From Paracoccaceae bacterium (lineage in GTDB: Bacteria > Pseudomonadota > Alphaproteobacteria > Rhodobacterales > Rhodobacteraceae): 40,853 nucleotides of DNA. The position numbers and the translations under genes were made by a program. Of this stretch, positions 30,305-40,773 are shown one piece after another. A model generated the notes under the pieces. That model saw nothing but the letters and a program-made list of their open reading frames with translations, ran no database searches and was not told the DNA's origin. The first letter of the stretch is position 1. Every line of letters begins with the position of its first letter. The DNA lies in contig JALOSO010000001.1 in assembly GCA_025458385.1 (NCBI GenBank), positions 1-40,853 on the forward strand, in the 5' to 3' direction.

Positions 30305-31291
30305 ATGGCCCCTGTTCTGACTCTGCGCGGTCTGACCACGGTCTTTGGCAAGGGCACACAGGAATTGCGCGCGCTCGACGGCGTCGATCTGACCGTCAAC
30401 GCAGGCGAGATCGTGGCGCTGGTCGGCGAAAGCGGATCTGGCAAATCGCTGACCGGATTTTCCATCAATGGCCTGCTGCCCGCAAATGCCCGGATCACGG
30501 GCGGCAGCATCGATCTGTCCGGCACGGATCTGCGGACGGTTCCTGCGCGCGAGATGCGCAAGATCCGCGGCAAAGAGGTCGGGATGATCTTTCAAGACCC
30601 GATGATGACGCTGAACCCCGTGCTGCGGGTTGAAACGCAGATGCGCGATGCCTTGCGCGCCCACGATCCCCTGCCCCGCGCCGCCCTGCGCGAACGGCTG
30701 ATCGCGGCGCTTGCCGAAGTGGGTATTGCGGCACCCGAACAACGCCTGCGCGCCTGGCCGCACGAGCTTTCGGGGGGGATGCGGCAGCGTGTGGCGATTG
30801 CCACCGCCCTGCTGCACAGCCCGAAACTGATCATTGCGGACGAGCCGACAACCGCGCTTGACGTGACCATTCAGGGTCAGATCCTCGCCCTTGCGCAAAA
30901 GCTGTGCAAGGAACGCGGCACCGCGCTGATCTGGATCACGCATGACCTGGCCGTGGTGGCCGGGATCGCGGACCGCGTGTCGGTCATGTATGCGGGCCGC
31001 GTGGTCGAGGAAGGCCCGGTCGATGCCGTGCTTGACGCCCCGGCCCATCCCTATACCCGCGGCCTGATCGACAGTGTCGCGGCAAACCAGCCAAAAGGCA
31101 CCCGCCTGCCGATGATCCCCGGCCGGATGCCCTTGCTGTCCGACCTGCCCAAGGGCTGTGTCTTTGCGCCGCGGTGCAGCCGCCGCAGCGCCCTGTGCGA
31201 CAGCACCTCGCCTCCGCCGCGTGCCACGGGCCAGGGGCAAACCGTGCGCTGCCATCATCCGTTGACCGAACCTGCCGGAGCACTCGCATGA
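30305..31291 (+). CDS. Peptide-type ABC transporter ATP-binding protein (DppD-like)
   Basis: GESGSGKSLTGFSINGLL, ELSGGMRQRVAIATALLHSPKLIIADEPTTALDVTIQ; ATG at 30305 (MAPVLTLRG). Confidence 0.95.
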   Translation: MAPVLTLRGLTTVFGKGTQELRALDGVDLTVNAGEIVALVGESGSGKSLTGFSINGLLPANARITGGSIDLSGTDLRTVPAREMRKIRGKEVGMIFQDPMMTLNPVLRVETQMRDALRAHDPLPRAALRERLIAALAEVGIAAPEQRLRAWPHELSGGMRQRVAIATALLHSPKLIIADEPTTALDVTIQGQILALAQKLCKERGTALIWITHDLAVVAGIADRVSVMYAGRVVEEGPVDAVLDAPAHPYTRGLIDSVAANQPKGTRLPMIPGRMPLLSDLPKGCVFAPRCSRRSALCDSTSPPPRATGQGQTVRCHHPLTEPAGALA

Positions 31292-32262
31292 CGGCACAGC
31301 TTCCCATCCTCGAGGCGAAGGGCCTGACCAAGACCTTTCGCCAGAACGACACGCTCTTGTCGCGTATCCTGGGCAGGCTTGGCCTTGGGCCGGGGCCGCA
31401 AGTGGTGCGCGCCGTTGATGGCGTGGACTTCACCCTTTACCGCGGCGATGTGCTGGGCATCGTCGGCGAATCCGGTTGCGGCAAATCGACCCTTGGCCGC
31501 ATGGCCGCCGGCCTTACCCGCCCTTCGACGGGCGCGGTGCTGCAAGAGGGCAAGCCACGGGATCTGACCGAAGGCCTCGACCGGCAGATGATCTTTCAGG
31601 ATCCGTTCTCATCGCTCAACCCGCGCAAGCGCGTGACCGAGTTGATCGGCGAGGCGCCGCGCGTGCATCGCATCGTCGGCCCCGGCGAGCTGGAAGAATA
31701 CGTTCGTCAACTGATGGAACGCTGCGGCATCGACCCCGCGTTTCATGACCGCTTCGCGCATCAGTTTTCGGGCGGCCAGCGCCAGCGCATCGGGATCGCC
31801 CGTGCTCTTGCGGTCAAGCCCGAAGTGCTGATCTGCGACGAGGCGGTCTCTGCGCTCGACGTGTCGGTGCAGGCGCAGATCGTCAATCTTTTCATGGACC
31901 TGCGCGAAGAACTGGGCCTGACCTACATCTTCATCAGCCACGATCTGGGCATCGTTCGCCATCTCGCCGACCGCGTTCTGGTCATGTATCTGGGCCGCGT
32001 CGTCGAAGAAGGGCCTGCCGAGGATGTCTTTGACGCGCCCCAGCACCCCTATACCCGCGCGCTTGTCGCGGCGGTGCCGCGGCTTGACCGTCGGCACACG
32101 ATCTTTCGCCCCGTCTCGGGCGAGATCCCCTCGCCGCTCAACCCACCCTCGGGCTGCCATTTCCACCCGCGTTGCCCGCTGGCAACCGACCGCTGCCGCA
32201 GCGAAAGCCCCGCCCTGCGCGAGATCGCGCCGGGCCGCCGGGCCGCCTGCCACCTGATCTGA
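31288..32262 (+). CDS. Peptide-type ABC transporter ATP-binding protein (DppF-like)
   Basis: GESGCGKSTLGRMAAGL, FSGGQRQRIGIARALAVKPEVLICDEAVSALDVSVQAQIVNL; ATGA overlap with the upstream gene. Confidence 0.95.
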   Translation: MTAQLPILEAKGLTKTFRQNDTLLSRILGRLGLGPGPQVVRAVDGVDFTLYRGDVLGIVGESGCGKSTLGRMAAGLTRPSTGAVLQEGKPRDLTEGLDRQMIFQDPFSSLNPRKRVTELIGEAPRVHRIVGPGELEEYVRQLMERCGIDPAFHDRFAHQFSGGQRQRIGIARALAVKPEVLICDEAVSALDVSVQAQIVNLFMDLREELGLTYIFISHDLGIVRHLADRVLVMYLGRVVEEGPAEDVFDAPQHPYTRALVAAVPRLDRRHTIFRPVSGEIPSPLNPPSGCHFHPRCPLATDRCRSESPALREIAPGRRAACHLI

Positions 32263-32288
32263 ATCCGAACCACCCAAGGGAGTAACCG

Positions 32289-33437
32289 ATGGCTACCTAT
32301 CACGACCGCATGACCCGCTTCCGGGCCCTTCTGCCCGGAAAGGCCGATCTTGTATTCATCCCTTTGGGCACGGATCTGGACTATCTGACCGGCATTCACC
32401 GCGACATTCCGAATTACGGGCGCAACCTGCACCCTGGCATGTGGCTGGAAGGCGCATGGATCGCCCCGGACCGTGACCCCATCCTGACGCTGCCGCGGAT
32501 GACCGTCGAATTCGGTTCCACCGCGGGCACCGATGGGCTGGACGTGCGGGTTCTGGGCGATTGGGACGATCCGGCCGCGATGGCAAAAGGCATCCTGACC
32601 GAGCTTGGCGTGCGCGAGGGCGCCACGATCGCCACCTCGGACAATGCCGAAGCCGAAAGCCTGATAGAGCTGCAAAAGCTGGTTCCGGCGGCACGCTTCA
32701 CCTCGGCCACGCATATCTTGCGCGCGCTGCGGGTGATCAAGGACGCCGACGAGATCGCCACCATGCGCGAGGCGGGCCGCATCACCGAAGCCGCCTTTGC
32801 CGATGTGCTGGCGCGTCTGAAGATCGGGATGACCGAACTCGATATCGTGGCGGAAGTGGACTATCAGATGAAGCGCCACGGCTCGCTTGGGCCGTCCTTC
32901 ACCACCTCGCTTTACAACACCGGGCCGAACCACCCGATGCGCTTTGGCCGCCGTCTGGAAACCTGGCCGCGCGTGCTTACGGCGCCCGTCTCGGTGCTGT
33001 TCGACTTTGGCGCGGTGCATGACGGCATGTGCTATGACTTTGGCCGCACGGTCAGCTTTGGCGCGCCCAGCGACGAGCAGATCAAGGTGCACCGCCTGAT
33101 CATGGACAGCCAGCGCGCCGGGATCGAGGCGCTGAAGGCCGGGGCCACCACCTGCGAAGACGTGGATCGCATTGCCCGCGACGTCATCGCCGACGCCGGC
33201 TATGGCGACAAGTTCCGTCACCGTCTGGGCCATGCCATCGGATGGGATGTGCACGAACCGCCCTTCCTGACCAAGGGCGACAAGACCCCGGTCGAGGAAG
33301 GCATGATCTTCACGATCGAGCCGTCGATCTTCCAGGACGGCACCTTCTCGGCCCGGGTCGAGGATTGCATCGTGGCCCGTCCAGGCGGCGGCGAGGCGCT
33401 GACCAAAGGCTGGCAAGACCTTGTCGTGGTGGAATGA
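32289..33437 (+). CDS. M24-family metallopeptidase / creatinase-fold protein (Xaa-Pro peptidase-like)
   Basis: Conserved ligand motifs FDFGAVHDGMCYDFGRT, LGHAIGWDVHEPP, FTIEPSIF, ARVEDCIV. Confidence 0.93.
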   Translation: MATYHDRMTRFRALLPGKADLVFIPLGTDLDYLTGIHRDIPNYGRNLHPGMWLEGAWIAPDRDPILTLPRMTVEFGSTAGTDGLDVRVLGDWDDPAAMAKGILTELGVREGATIATSDNAEAESLIELQKLVPAARFTSATHILRALRVIKDADEIATMREAGRITEAAFADVLARLKIGMTELDIVAEVDYQMKRHGSLGPSFTTSLYNTGPNHPMRFGRRLETWPRVLTAPVSVLFDFGAVHDGMCYDFGRTVSFGAPSDEQIKVHRLIMDSQRAGIEALKAGATTCEDVDRIARDVIADAGYGDKFRHRLGHAIGWDVHEPPFLTKGDKTPVEEGMIFTIEPSIFQDGTFSARVEDCIVARPGGGEALTKGWQDLVVVE

Positions 33438-33441
33438 AAGA

Positions 33442-33465
33442 AAAGGGGGCGGAAACGCCCCCTTT
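33442..33465 (+). terminator. Intrinsic terminator-like hairpin AAAGGGGGCG-gaaa-CGCCCCCTTT
   Basis: 10-bp stem with GAAA tetraloop followed by TTTGTT, 5 nt after the M24 stop; lies between convergent genes. Confidence 0.85.
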
Positions 33466-33547
33466 GTTCCTTCCTGCGCGCCTGACCTGTCTTGCGGCCA
33501 CATCAGAGGCCAACAGGCACACTTTGTCCAAGGCGGCTGCGGTTATC

Positions 33548-34996
33548 CTAAAGCCCGCCGATGCAGGTGTATTTCAGATCAAGGAAATCCTCGATCCCCT
33601 GACGCCCGCCCTCGCGGCCGACACCGGATTCCTTGATTCCGCCGAACGGCGCTTCGGGGGTGACGATGGCCACCTCGTTTATCCCCAAAAGACCATAGCC
33701 GAGCTGATCCTGAAGCCGGAACATACGTGCCATATCTTGTGTGTAGGCATAGGCAGCAAGCCCATATTCGGTGTCATTGGCCAAGGCCACCACTTCGTCC
33801 TCGGTGTCGAACCGATAGATCGCGGCGACGGGGCCAAAGATTTCCTCGCTGTTCATCCGCATATCTGTGGTCGCGTTCTTCACCACGGTCGGCTGAAAGA
33901 ACAGCCCGCCACGGGCATGGCGACCACCGCCCGTGACCAGCTGCCCCCCCTTGGAAAGCGCATCGGCCAGCAGGTCCTCCATCTTGGCGATGGCGGCCTC
34001 GTCGATCATCGGGCCTTGCTCGGCCCCCGCTTCATGGCCCGGTGCCACCTTCATGGCCGCCACACGCGCGGCAAAAGCCTCGGTGAAGCGGTCATAGATG
34101 CCCGACTGCACATAAAGCCGGTTGGTGCAGACACAGGTTTGCCCGGCATTGCGGAACTTGGCAAACAGCGCACCGGTCACGGCCCGGTCCAGATCGGCGT
34201 CGTCAAACACCATGAAGGGTGCATTGCCGCCAAGCTCCATCGACACCCGCTTGACCGTTCCAGCCGCCGCGCGGATCAGATCCTTGCCGATGTCGGTGGA
34301 CCCGGTGAAGGTGATCTTGCGCACCTTGGGGTTGGCCATGATCTCACCGCCGATGGCACGCGCGCTGCCCGTCAGCACGTTGACCACACCGGGCGGGAAG
34401 CCTGCCTGTTCGGCAAGCTGCCCCCAGACCAGCGCCGACAGCGGCGTGGCGCTGGCCGGCTTCACCACCACGGTGCAGCCTGCGGCAAGCGCTGGCCCGA
34501 TCTTGCGCGCAAGCATGGAGGACGGGAAGTTCCACGGCGTGATGGCCGCCACGACACCCACCGGATGCCGGGTCGTCATCAGCCGCCGTCCCTTGACGGG
34601 CGACGGAATGATCTCGCCATAGATCCGCCGCGCTTCTTCCGCGAACCAAAGGACATAGGCCGCGCTTGACGCGATCTCGGCCCGCGCCTCGACCAGCGGT
34701 TTGCCCTGCTCCGCGGTCATCATCCAGGCCAGGGCTTCCTGGTTGTCGAGAATCGCCTGATGCAGGCGCCGCATCATGGCGACACGGTCGTTCAACGGCA
34801 AAGCCGCATAGGCCGGGAAAGCCGCATGGGCCGCGTCAATCGCACGCCGGGTTTCCACCTCCCCCGCATTTGGCACGCGCGCGATCACATCGCCCGTCGC
34901 CGGGTTGGTGACATCAAACACCGCGCCGGATTCGGCCCCGACCCAAGCGCCGCCGATCAGGTTGGCCTGATGCACAAGATGCGAAAAATCAGTCAT
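33548..34996 (-). CDS. NAD(P)-dependent aldehyde dehydrogenase, succinate-semialdehyde dehydrogenase type
   Basis: FTGSTDIGKDLI, MELGGNAPFMVFDDADLD, FRNAGQTCVCTNRLYVQ, PEAPFGGIKESGVGREGG. Confidence 0.93.
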   Translation of the reverse strand: MTDFSHLVHQANLIGGAWVGAESGAVFDVTNPATGDVIARVPNAGEVETRRAIDAAHAAFPAYAALPLNDRVAMMRRLHQAILDNQEALAWMMTAEQGKPLVEARAEIASSAAYVLWFAEEARRIYGEIIPSPVKGRRLMTTRHPVGVVAAITPWNFPSSMLARKIGPALAAGCTVVVKPASATPLSALVWGQLAEQAGFPPGVVNVLTGSARAIGGEIMANPKVRKITFTGSTDIGKDLIRAAAGTVKRVSMELGGNAPFMVFDDADLDRAVTGALFAKFRNAGQTCVCTNRLYVQSGIYDRFTEAFAARVAAMKVAPGHEAGAEQGPMIDEAAIAKMEDLLADALSKGGQLVTGGGRHARGGLFFQPTVVKNATTDMRMNSEEIFGPVAAIYRFDTEDEVVALANDTEYGLAAYAYTQDMARMFRLQDQLGYGLLGINEVAIVTPEAPFGGIKESGVGREGGRQGIEDFLDLKYTCIGGL

Positions 34997-35020
34997 GTCA
35001 TGTCCTTGTATTGGGCTGCT

Positions 35021-36400
35021 TCAGCCAAGCACCTCTGTGACCGCGTCCTTGAGGGCCGAGGTCAGACGGTCAGCTTCGGCTGTGGTCAGGCACAGCGGCG
35101 GCGCAAAGCCGACGATATTGCCCTCGGGCAAAGGCCGCGCGATCACGCCGCGCGCCAGCATCGCCGCGGTGATTTTTGGCACCACGGTCATCGGCGGATA
35201 CCAGGTGCGCGCAGCGGGGTTTTCCATGAATTCCACAGCCAGCATCAAGCCTTCGCCGCGGATTTCCGCCACGTTGGGATGGGTGCCCAGCGCATCCTTC
35301 AACGCGCCCTTGAAATAGGCACCGACCTTTGCCGCGTTGGGCACCAGATCCATCTTGTCGATCAGGTCCAGCGTCGCCACGCCCGCAGCCGCACACACCG
35401 GATGCGCCGAATAGGTGAAGCCATGGGCAAGAAGGCCGTGTTCTTCGGACCCGGTCAGCAGAACATCCATCACGCGCTGCGAGATGATCGAGCCAGACAG
35501 CGGCGCATAGGCCGAGGTCAGCCCCTTGGCCACCGTGATGAAATCGGGGCGCAGACCGAAATGGTCAGACCCGAACATCGACCCGGTCCGGCCAAAGCCC
35601 GTCACGACCTCATCCGCGATCAAAAGGATGCCGTGGCGATCCAGCACCTCTTGGACACGCGCCCAATAGCCGGCAGGCGGCGGAATGATGCCGCCGGTGC
35701 CCATCGCGGGCTCTCCGGCAAAGGCGGCGATGGTGTCGGGGCCTTCGGCCTCGATCATCTGCTCCAACTCGGCGATCAGCCAGTCCAGATAGCCGGCTTC
35801 GTCCATGTCATCTTGCGGGCGCCGCAGATGATGTGCGGTATGGGTGTGCAAGAACCCCGGCAACGGCAGGCCCATGCGCGTGTGATACCCCGGCAGGCCG
35901 GTCATCGAGCCAGACACGATGCCCGACCCATGATAGGCGCGCCACCGCGAGATGATCTTGCGGCGCTGGGGCTCTCCACGCAGGATGTGGTAGTGCCAGG
36001 CCAGCTTTACGTTGGTTTCATTGGCATCCGACCCGGACAGGCCAAAGAACACCCGGCTCATGTGCTTGGGCACGCGGTCCATCACCATCTTGGCCAGACG
36101 GATGGCAGGTTCGTTGCCATGCCCACCAAAGGTGTGGAAAAACGCCAGCTCATGCGCCTGTTTTGCAATCGCATCGGCGATTTCCGGGCGACCATAGCCT
36201 GCGTTCACGCAATAAAGCGCGGCAAAGCCATCGAGAAAACGGTTGCCGTCACGATCGACAACCGTGCAGCCTTGGCCCCCCGTCATGATCCGGCCCGCCA
36301 CCACGCCCTTGGCATGGTTTGCGATATGCGTCGTCGGATGCAGGAAATGCGCGGCATCCCATGCGGCGAGGTCATCGTTCAGGCGTGGGTCAAGGGTCAT
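35021..36400 (-). CDS. Class-III (omega) aminotransferase
   Basis: [45 protein letters not shown] (PLP-Lys region). ATG at 36400 ([10 protein letters not shown]) chosen over the long ORF start. Confidence 0.93.
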   Translation of the reverse strand: MTLDPRLNDDLAAWDAAHFLHPTTHIANHAKGVVAGRIMTGGQGCTVVDRDGNRFLDGFAALYCVNAGYGRPEIADAIAKQAHELAFFHTFGGHGNEPAIRLAKMVMDRVPKHMSRVFFGLSGSDANETNVKLAWHYHILRGEPQRRKIISRWRAYHGSGIVSGSMTGLPGYHTRMGLPLPGFLHTHTAHHLRRPQDDMDEAGYLDWLIAELEQMIEAEGPDTIAAFAGEPAMGTGGIIPPPAGYWARVQEVLDRHGILLIADEVVTGFGRTGSMFGSDHFGLRPDFITVAKGLTSAYAPLSGSIISQRVMDVLLTGSEEHGLLAHGFTYSAHPVCAAAGVATLDLIDKMDLVPNAAKVGAYFKGALKDALGTHPNVAEIRGEGLMLAVEFMENPAARTWYPPMTVVPKITAAMLARGVIARPLPEGNIVGFAPPLCLTTAEADRLTSALKDAVTEVLG

Positions 36401-37095
36401 ATCAAGCTCTCCTGCCGGGTGTTGGCGATCAGTTCCGGCACGCTGGCCTGATTGGGCAGCGACAGCAGGAAGGACACCATGCCCGCAACGGTTTCGGGCG
36501 TCAGACGATCTGGTTTCGGAGTGGCGCCCACGACATTGGCGATCAGATCGGTGTCGATCGCCCCGGGGCACAGGGCGGTGGCGCGCACGCCATCGTCCCA
36601 GGCGGCCGCACGCACCGCCTGCGTCATCGACAACAGCGCGTGCTTGGTCATCGAATAGCCCACGCTGGTGCCGTTGCGATAACGCTTTGCGTCGGTCGAG
36701 GCGATGTTGATCACCCGCCCCTGCCCGGTCTTGCGCAGATGCGGCAAGGCTTCCCTTATCAGGCGGAACGGCGCTTTGACATTGACCGCCCACATGGCGT
36801 CAAGGTCATCTTCGCTGCCGCGCTCGAAATCGACCATGGTCATGATACCGGCATTGTTCACAAGCGCGTCGATGCGTCCGAACCGCGCGACCGCGGCGGC
36901 AACCCAGGCGGTGGCGGCATCGGGGTCTTTTGCGTCAAACGGCACGGCCTGAACGCGATCCGGGGCACCGAATTGCGTGGCCTGATCCAGGTTGCGCAGG
37001 CCGAGCGACAGGGACCAGCCTTCGGAAACAAGCCGTTCGGCAATCGCGGCGCCAAGCCCGCGACCCCCCCCGGAAAGAAGCGCGACCCGGGACAT
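36397..37095 (-). CDS. SDR-family oxidoreductase
   Basis: [36 protein letters not shown] 37095 overlaps the upstream stop. Confidence 0.9.
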   Translation of the reverse strand: MSRVALLSGGGRGLGAAIAERLVSEGWSLSLGLRNLDQATQFGAPDRVQAVPFDAKDPDAATAWVAAAVARFGRIDALVNNAGIMTMVDFERGSEDDLDAMWAVNVKAPFRLIREALPHLRKTGQGRVINIASTDAKRYRNGTSVGYSMTKHALLSMTQAVRAAAWDDGVRATALCPGAIDTDLIANVVGATPKPDRLTPETVAGMVSFLLSLPNQASVPELIANTRQESLI

Positions 37096-37880
37096 CAGAA
37101 CAGCCCCTGATAAACGCCGCCATCGTTGACGATGTTCTGCCCCGAGATGAACCCCGCCTGAGCCGAGCACAGGAAGGCAATCAGATCGCCGCATTCCGAA
37201 GGATCGCCCAACCGCCCGGCCGGGCAGGTTTCCAGACGGTTCTTCAGAATGGCCTCATAGGTGGTGTTCCCGCGCTTGGCATGGCCATGCAGGTTTGTGT
37301 GCAAGGCATCGGTGTCGAACAGGCCGGGGCAGACCGTGTTGACGGTGACGTTATGCGGCAACAACTCGCGCGACATCGCCGCAACCGCGCCCGACAGGGC
37401 AAGGCGCGCCGCGTGCGAATGGGCAAATCCCACTTGCGGAAACTTGATGAAGCTGACGCTCATGTTCACCACGCGGCCAAAACGCCGCTCGATCATGCCC
37501 GGCGTCACCGCCTGGATCATTTCGATCGAGGACAGGAAATGCACCTCAAGCCAATGCCGCCAATCTTCGGGCGTGATCTGGCTGGCAGGGGTAGGCACCT
37601 GCCGCACACCGGGATTGTTCACCAGAATATCAACCGGCCCCGCAGCCGCCAGAATCTCGGCCCGGCCCTCGGCGGTGTTGAAATCCACAGCAATAGGGAT
37701 CGCCTCCACCCCGAATTCGGCACGGATGGTTGCCGCCGCTTCTTCAAGCGGGCCTGCGCTGCGGGCGTTCATCACCACCGAAACGCCCTCGCGGGCCAAG
37801 GACCGTGCCGCAGCAAGCCCCAATCCGCGCGATGCGGCGGTTACAATCGCCCGCCGCCCCCGAAGTCCCAAGTCCATCAT
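37095..37880 (-). CDS. SDR-family oxidoreductase
   Basis: VTAASRGLGLAAARSLAREG, NNPGVRQ, GQNIVNDGGVYQGLF; overlapping start/stop with both neighbours. Confidence 0.88.
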   Translation of the reverse strand: MMDLGLRGRRAIVTAASRGLGLAAARSLAREGVSVVMNARSAGPLEEAAATIRAEFGVEAIPIAVDFNTAEGRAEILAAAGPVDILVNNPGVRQVPTPASQITPEDWRHWLEVHFLSSIEMIQAVTPGMIERRFGRVVNMSVSFIKFPQVGFAHSHAARLALSGAVAAMSRELLPHNVTVNTVCPGLFDTDALHTNLHGHAKRGNTTYEAILKNRLETCPAGRLGDPSECGDLIAFLCSAQAGFISGQNIVNDGGVYQGLF

Positions 37881-38797
37881 GCCACCTTTGATTTGGGCGC
37901 CAGAAGCGCATCCATGCCGGCTTTCAACCCTTGAAGCGGTGCGCCGGTCAGCCCGCGCAGAGGCGGACGCAACTCTCCACCGCCGGGAAGGCCAAGGAAA
38001 TTCATAGCAGCCTTGGTCGCAGGATAAAGGGTGCGCCCATCCGAGGTGAACAGCTCGGTCATCTCGATCCCGATGCGCTGCAGCGCCCAGGCCTCGTCCA
38101 TGCGGCCTGCCTTGGTCGCGTGCCACAGGTCAAGACAGCCCTTGTCCCACACATTGGGAAAGCAATCGATCAAGCCGTCGGCCCCGGCGAGGGTGGCCGC
38201 GACGCCAAAGACCGAGGAGGGGCCGCAATAGACGCGGATGCGGTCGCTGACCCGCAGCAGGGTTTCATGGAAATTCTTCCAGTTGCCAGACGATTCCTTG
38301 ATTGCCACCACCTTGTCCAGATCGGCAAGCCGGTCGGCAATGGCCGGGGAAATGGCATTCCCCGCATTGCCGGGAATGTTGTAAAGAACGATGGGCAAGA
38401 CACTTGCCGCATTCACCGCCTCGAAATGAGCGATGATCTCTGACTCCGTCAGATGCGCAAAATAGGGCGGCAAGACCAGCACCCCATCGCCCCCCGCCTC
38501 CTTGACGGCGTGGATCTGCTCGATCACCTCGTCCTGGCGGATCGCGCCGGTGCCCACGATGGTTGGCCCGCGGCCCTTTGCGGCCATGACCGTCAGCTTG
38601 GCAAGCCGTTCACGTTCCTTGAAATTCAGCGCCCAGAACTCGCCCGTGCATCCCGCCGCGACCATGCCGGTTGACCCGGCCAGATAAAGCCGGTCGACAT
38701 TCGCCATGAACGAGTCTTCGTCGATCGACAGATCCTGTCTGAAGGGTGTGGTGATTGCGGGCATGGGGCCCGCCCAATCGATGGAATGACGGTTCAA
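37877..38797 (-). CDS. DapA/NanA-superfamily (dihydrodipicolinate synthase-like) lyase/aldolase
   Basis: AAGCTGEFWALNFKERERL, VLYNIPGNAGNAISP, KVVAIKESSGNW (Schiff-base Lys). Confidence 0.92.
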   Translation of the reverse strand: MNRHSIDWAGPMPAITTPFRQDLSIDEDSFMANVDRLYLAGSTGMVAAGCTGEFWALNFKERERLAKLTVMAAKGRGPTIVGTGAIRQDEVIEQIHAVKEAGGDGVLVLPPYFAHLTESEIIAHFEAVNAASVLPIVLYNIPGNAGNAISPAIADRLADLDKVVAIKESSGNWKNFHETLLRVSDRIRVYCGPSSVFGVAATLAGADGLIDCFPNVWDKGCLDLWHATKAGRMDEAWALQRIGIEMTELFTSDGRTLYPATKAAMNFLGLPGGGELRPPLRGLTGAPLQGLKAGMDALLAPKSKVA

Positions 38798-39939
38798 GAC
38801 ACAACTCCTTTGGAAGCAACGCGCAACGGCGCAGCGATAGAGGGCTGGGCGCTGGCTGCGCCCGATGAATTGTTCAACCTGCGGCCATGCGGGCCGGCGG
38901 CAAAGACATGCGCCTGTGTGGTATCAAGCCAGACCGGAACCCGTTCCCCCATGCGCAAGGCCGGGGTGCCAGCAACACGGGCGATCACCCGCACGCCGGG
39001 CGCAATCGCCAGGGTCACAATGGTTTCGTGCCCTGTCGCCTCGGTCAGAACGATCTCGCCGGTCAGGTCGCCCTTTCCCAGATGGACATCTTCGGGGCGG
39101 ATGCCAAAGGCCGCGGGTCCGGCCGCCGCCCCACCGTCAAGCGCAGGGACAGCCAGACGCAAACCGGCATGTTCAAAACACCAGTCCGAGCCAGACTTGA
39201 CCAGCGCGCCATCAACCAGCGTCATGCCGGGCGTTCCGATGAAACCGGCGACAAAACGGTTGGCCGGGCGCGCATAAACCTCGGCCGGTGGTGCGAATTG
39301 TTGCAGGTTGCCGCCTTCCATGATGGCGATCCGGTCCGCCATCGTCATGGCTTCAAGCTGGTCATGGGTGACATAGACCATGGTGCGCCCAAGGCGACGG
39401 TGCAGCTCGATCAGTTCGGCCCGAAGCTGGCCGCGCAACTTGGCGTCAAGGTTCGACAGCGGTTCGTCCAGCAAGAACACCTTCGGATCGCGGATCAGCG
39501 CCCGCCCCAAGGCCACACGCTGTTGTTGCCCACCGCTCAGTTGCTTTGGCTTGCGGTCCAAAAGCGCTGTCAGATGCAGCATCTCGGCGGTCTTGGCGAC
39601 CATGGGGCCGCGCTCTGCCTTTGGCACGCCCCGCTTTTTCAGCGGATAGGCGATGTTTTCGGCCACCGTCATATGCGGATAAAGCGCATAGGACTGAAAC
39701 ACCATGGCGATGTCACGCTCGCCCGGGGGCAGATCATTCACCCGGCGATCACCGATGATGATGTCGCCGGTGGTCGGAAACTCAAGGCCGGCCAGCATGC
39801 GCAGGGTCGTTGTCTTGCCACAGCCCGAAGGCCCCAGCAGCGCCACGAATTCACCCGCCTTGATCGACAGATCCAACCCGTGCAGCGCGGTAAAGCTGCC
39901 GAAGGATTTTGTGACAGTGCGGAAATCGACATTGGCCAT
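38794..39939 (-). CDS. CUT1-type sugar/glycerol-phosphate ABC transporter ATP-binding protein (UgpC/MalK-like)
   Basis: LLGPSGCGKTTTLRMLAGLE, LSGGQQQRVALGRALIRDPKVFLLDEPLSNLDAKLRGQLR, C-terminal TOBE domain. Confidence 0.95.
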   Translation of the reverse strand: MANVDFRTVTKSFGSFTALHGLDLSIKAGEFVALLGPSGCGKTTTLRMLAGLEFPTTGDIIIGDRRVNDLPPGERDIAMVFQSYALYPHMTVAENIAYPLKKRGVPKAERGPMVAKTAEMLHLTALLDRKPKQLSGGQQQRVALGRALIRDPKVFLLDEPLSNLDAKLRGQLRAELIELHRRLGRTMVYVTHDQLEAMTMADRIAIMEGGNLQQFAPPAEVYARPANRFVAGFIGTPGMTLVDGALVKSGSDWCFEHAGLRLAVPALDGGAAAGPAAFGIRPEDVHLGKGDLTGEIVLTEATGHETIVTLAIAPGVRVIARVAGTPALRMGERVPVWLDTTQAHVFAAGPHGRRLNNSSGAASAQPSIAAPLRVASKGVVS

Positions 39940-39942
39940 GGA

Positions 39943-40773
39943 TCAGCCTTTCACGGCGCCCGCGCCGAAGCCGCGGGTCAGATAGCTTTGAAGGAAGGCG
40001 AAAACGATGATCAGCGGCACGCTCATCATCACCGAGGCGGCCATCAGCAGCGACCATTCGATGTTGAAGGACGAGATCAGCATGTTCATCACGCCGGTGG
40101 TCAGCGGGCGCGCTTCATCCGAGTTCACAAGGACAAGCGCGTAAAGGTATTCGTTCCAGCTCAGGATAAAGGTGAACAGCGCGGTCGAAATGATGCCGGG
40201 CAACAGCTGCGGCAAGATCACATCGACAAAGGCGCCCATCCGCGTCGCCCCATCCACCATCGCCGCATATTCAAGGTCATCCGGAACCCCCGCCATGAAG
40301 GACCGCATCAGCCAAAGCGCATAGGGCAGCGCAAAGGTGGTATAGGCAATCACCAAGGAAAACAGGGTGTTCGACAGCCCCAGACTGACCAGCATCAGAT
40401 AGAGCGGGATGATAAGCACGACCGAGGGCAAGAGGTAGGTAAACAGCACCAGAAAGGCCAGCCCCTCGCGCCCCCGATAGCGAAACCGGACAAGGCTGTA
40501 GGCGCCCAGCGTGGCCACACCCACCACAAGCAGGGTTGTCACCGTGGACAGCATCACCGAATTGCGGAAATAGACCAGAAAGTTGGTCTGGGTCAGCAGA
40601 TGCCAGTAATGCTCGAACGTCCAGCTTTCGGGCAGCATCGTGGGCGGCCGGCGGAACAGTTCGGATTGCGGCTTCACCGAGGTGACGAGCATCCAGAACA
40701 GCGGAAAGGCAACGGCCAGAATGGTCGTCCAGGCAAACAGGTTCAAAACCACGGGGCCAAGGAATTTGCGCAT
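39943..40773 (-). CDS. CUT1-type ABC transporter permease (UgpE/MalG-like)
   Basis: FPLFWMLVTSVKPQSELFRRPP, LEYAAMVDGATRMGAFVDVILPQLLPGIISTALFTFILSWNEYLYALVL. Confidence 0.95.
   Translation of the reverse strand: MRKFLGPVVLNLFAWTTILAVAFPLFWMLVTSVKPQSELFRRPPTMLPESWTFEHYWHLLTQTNFLVYFRNSVMLSTVTTLLVVGVATLGAYSLVRFRYRGREGLAFLVLFTYLLPSVVLIIPLYLMLVSLGLSNTLFSLVIAYTTFALPYALWLMRSFMAGVPDDLEYAAMVDGATRMGAFVDVILPQLLPGIISTALFTFILSWNEYLYALVLVNSDEARPLTTGVMNMLISSFNIEWSLLMAASVMMSVPLIIVFAFLQSYLTRGFGAGAVKG

Noticed and set aside
32049-33503. 484-aa minus-strand ORF opposite DppF/M24
   Set aside because: Shadow ORF; covers the terminator and two strong genes.
33242-36451. Long plus-strand ORFs 33242-34669 and 34760-36451 opposite SSADH and the aminotransferase
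   Set aside because: Antisense shadow ORFs; the minus-strand genes carry the full catalytic motifs.
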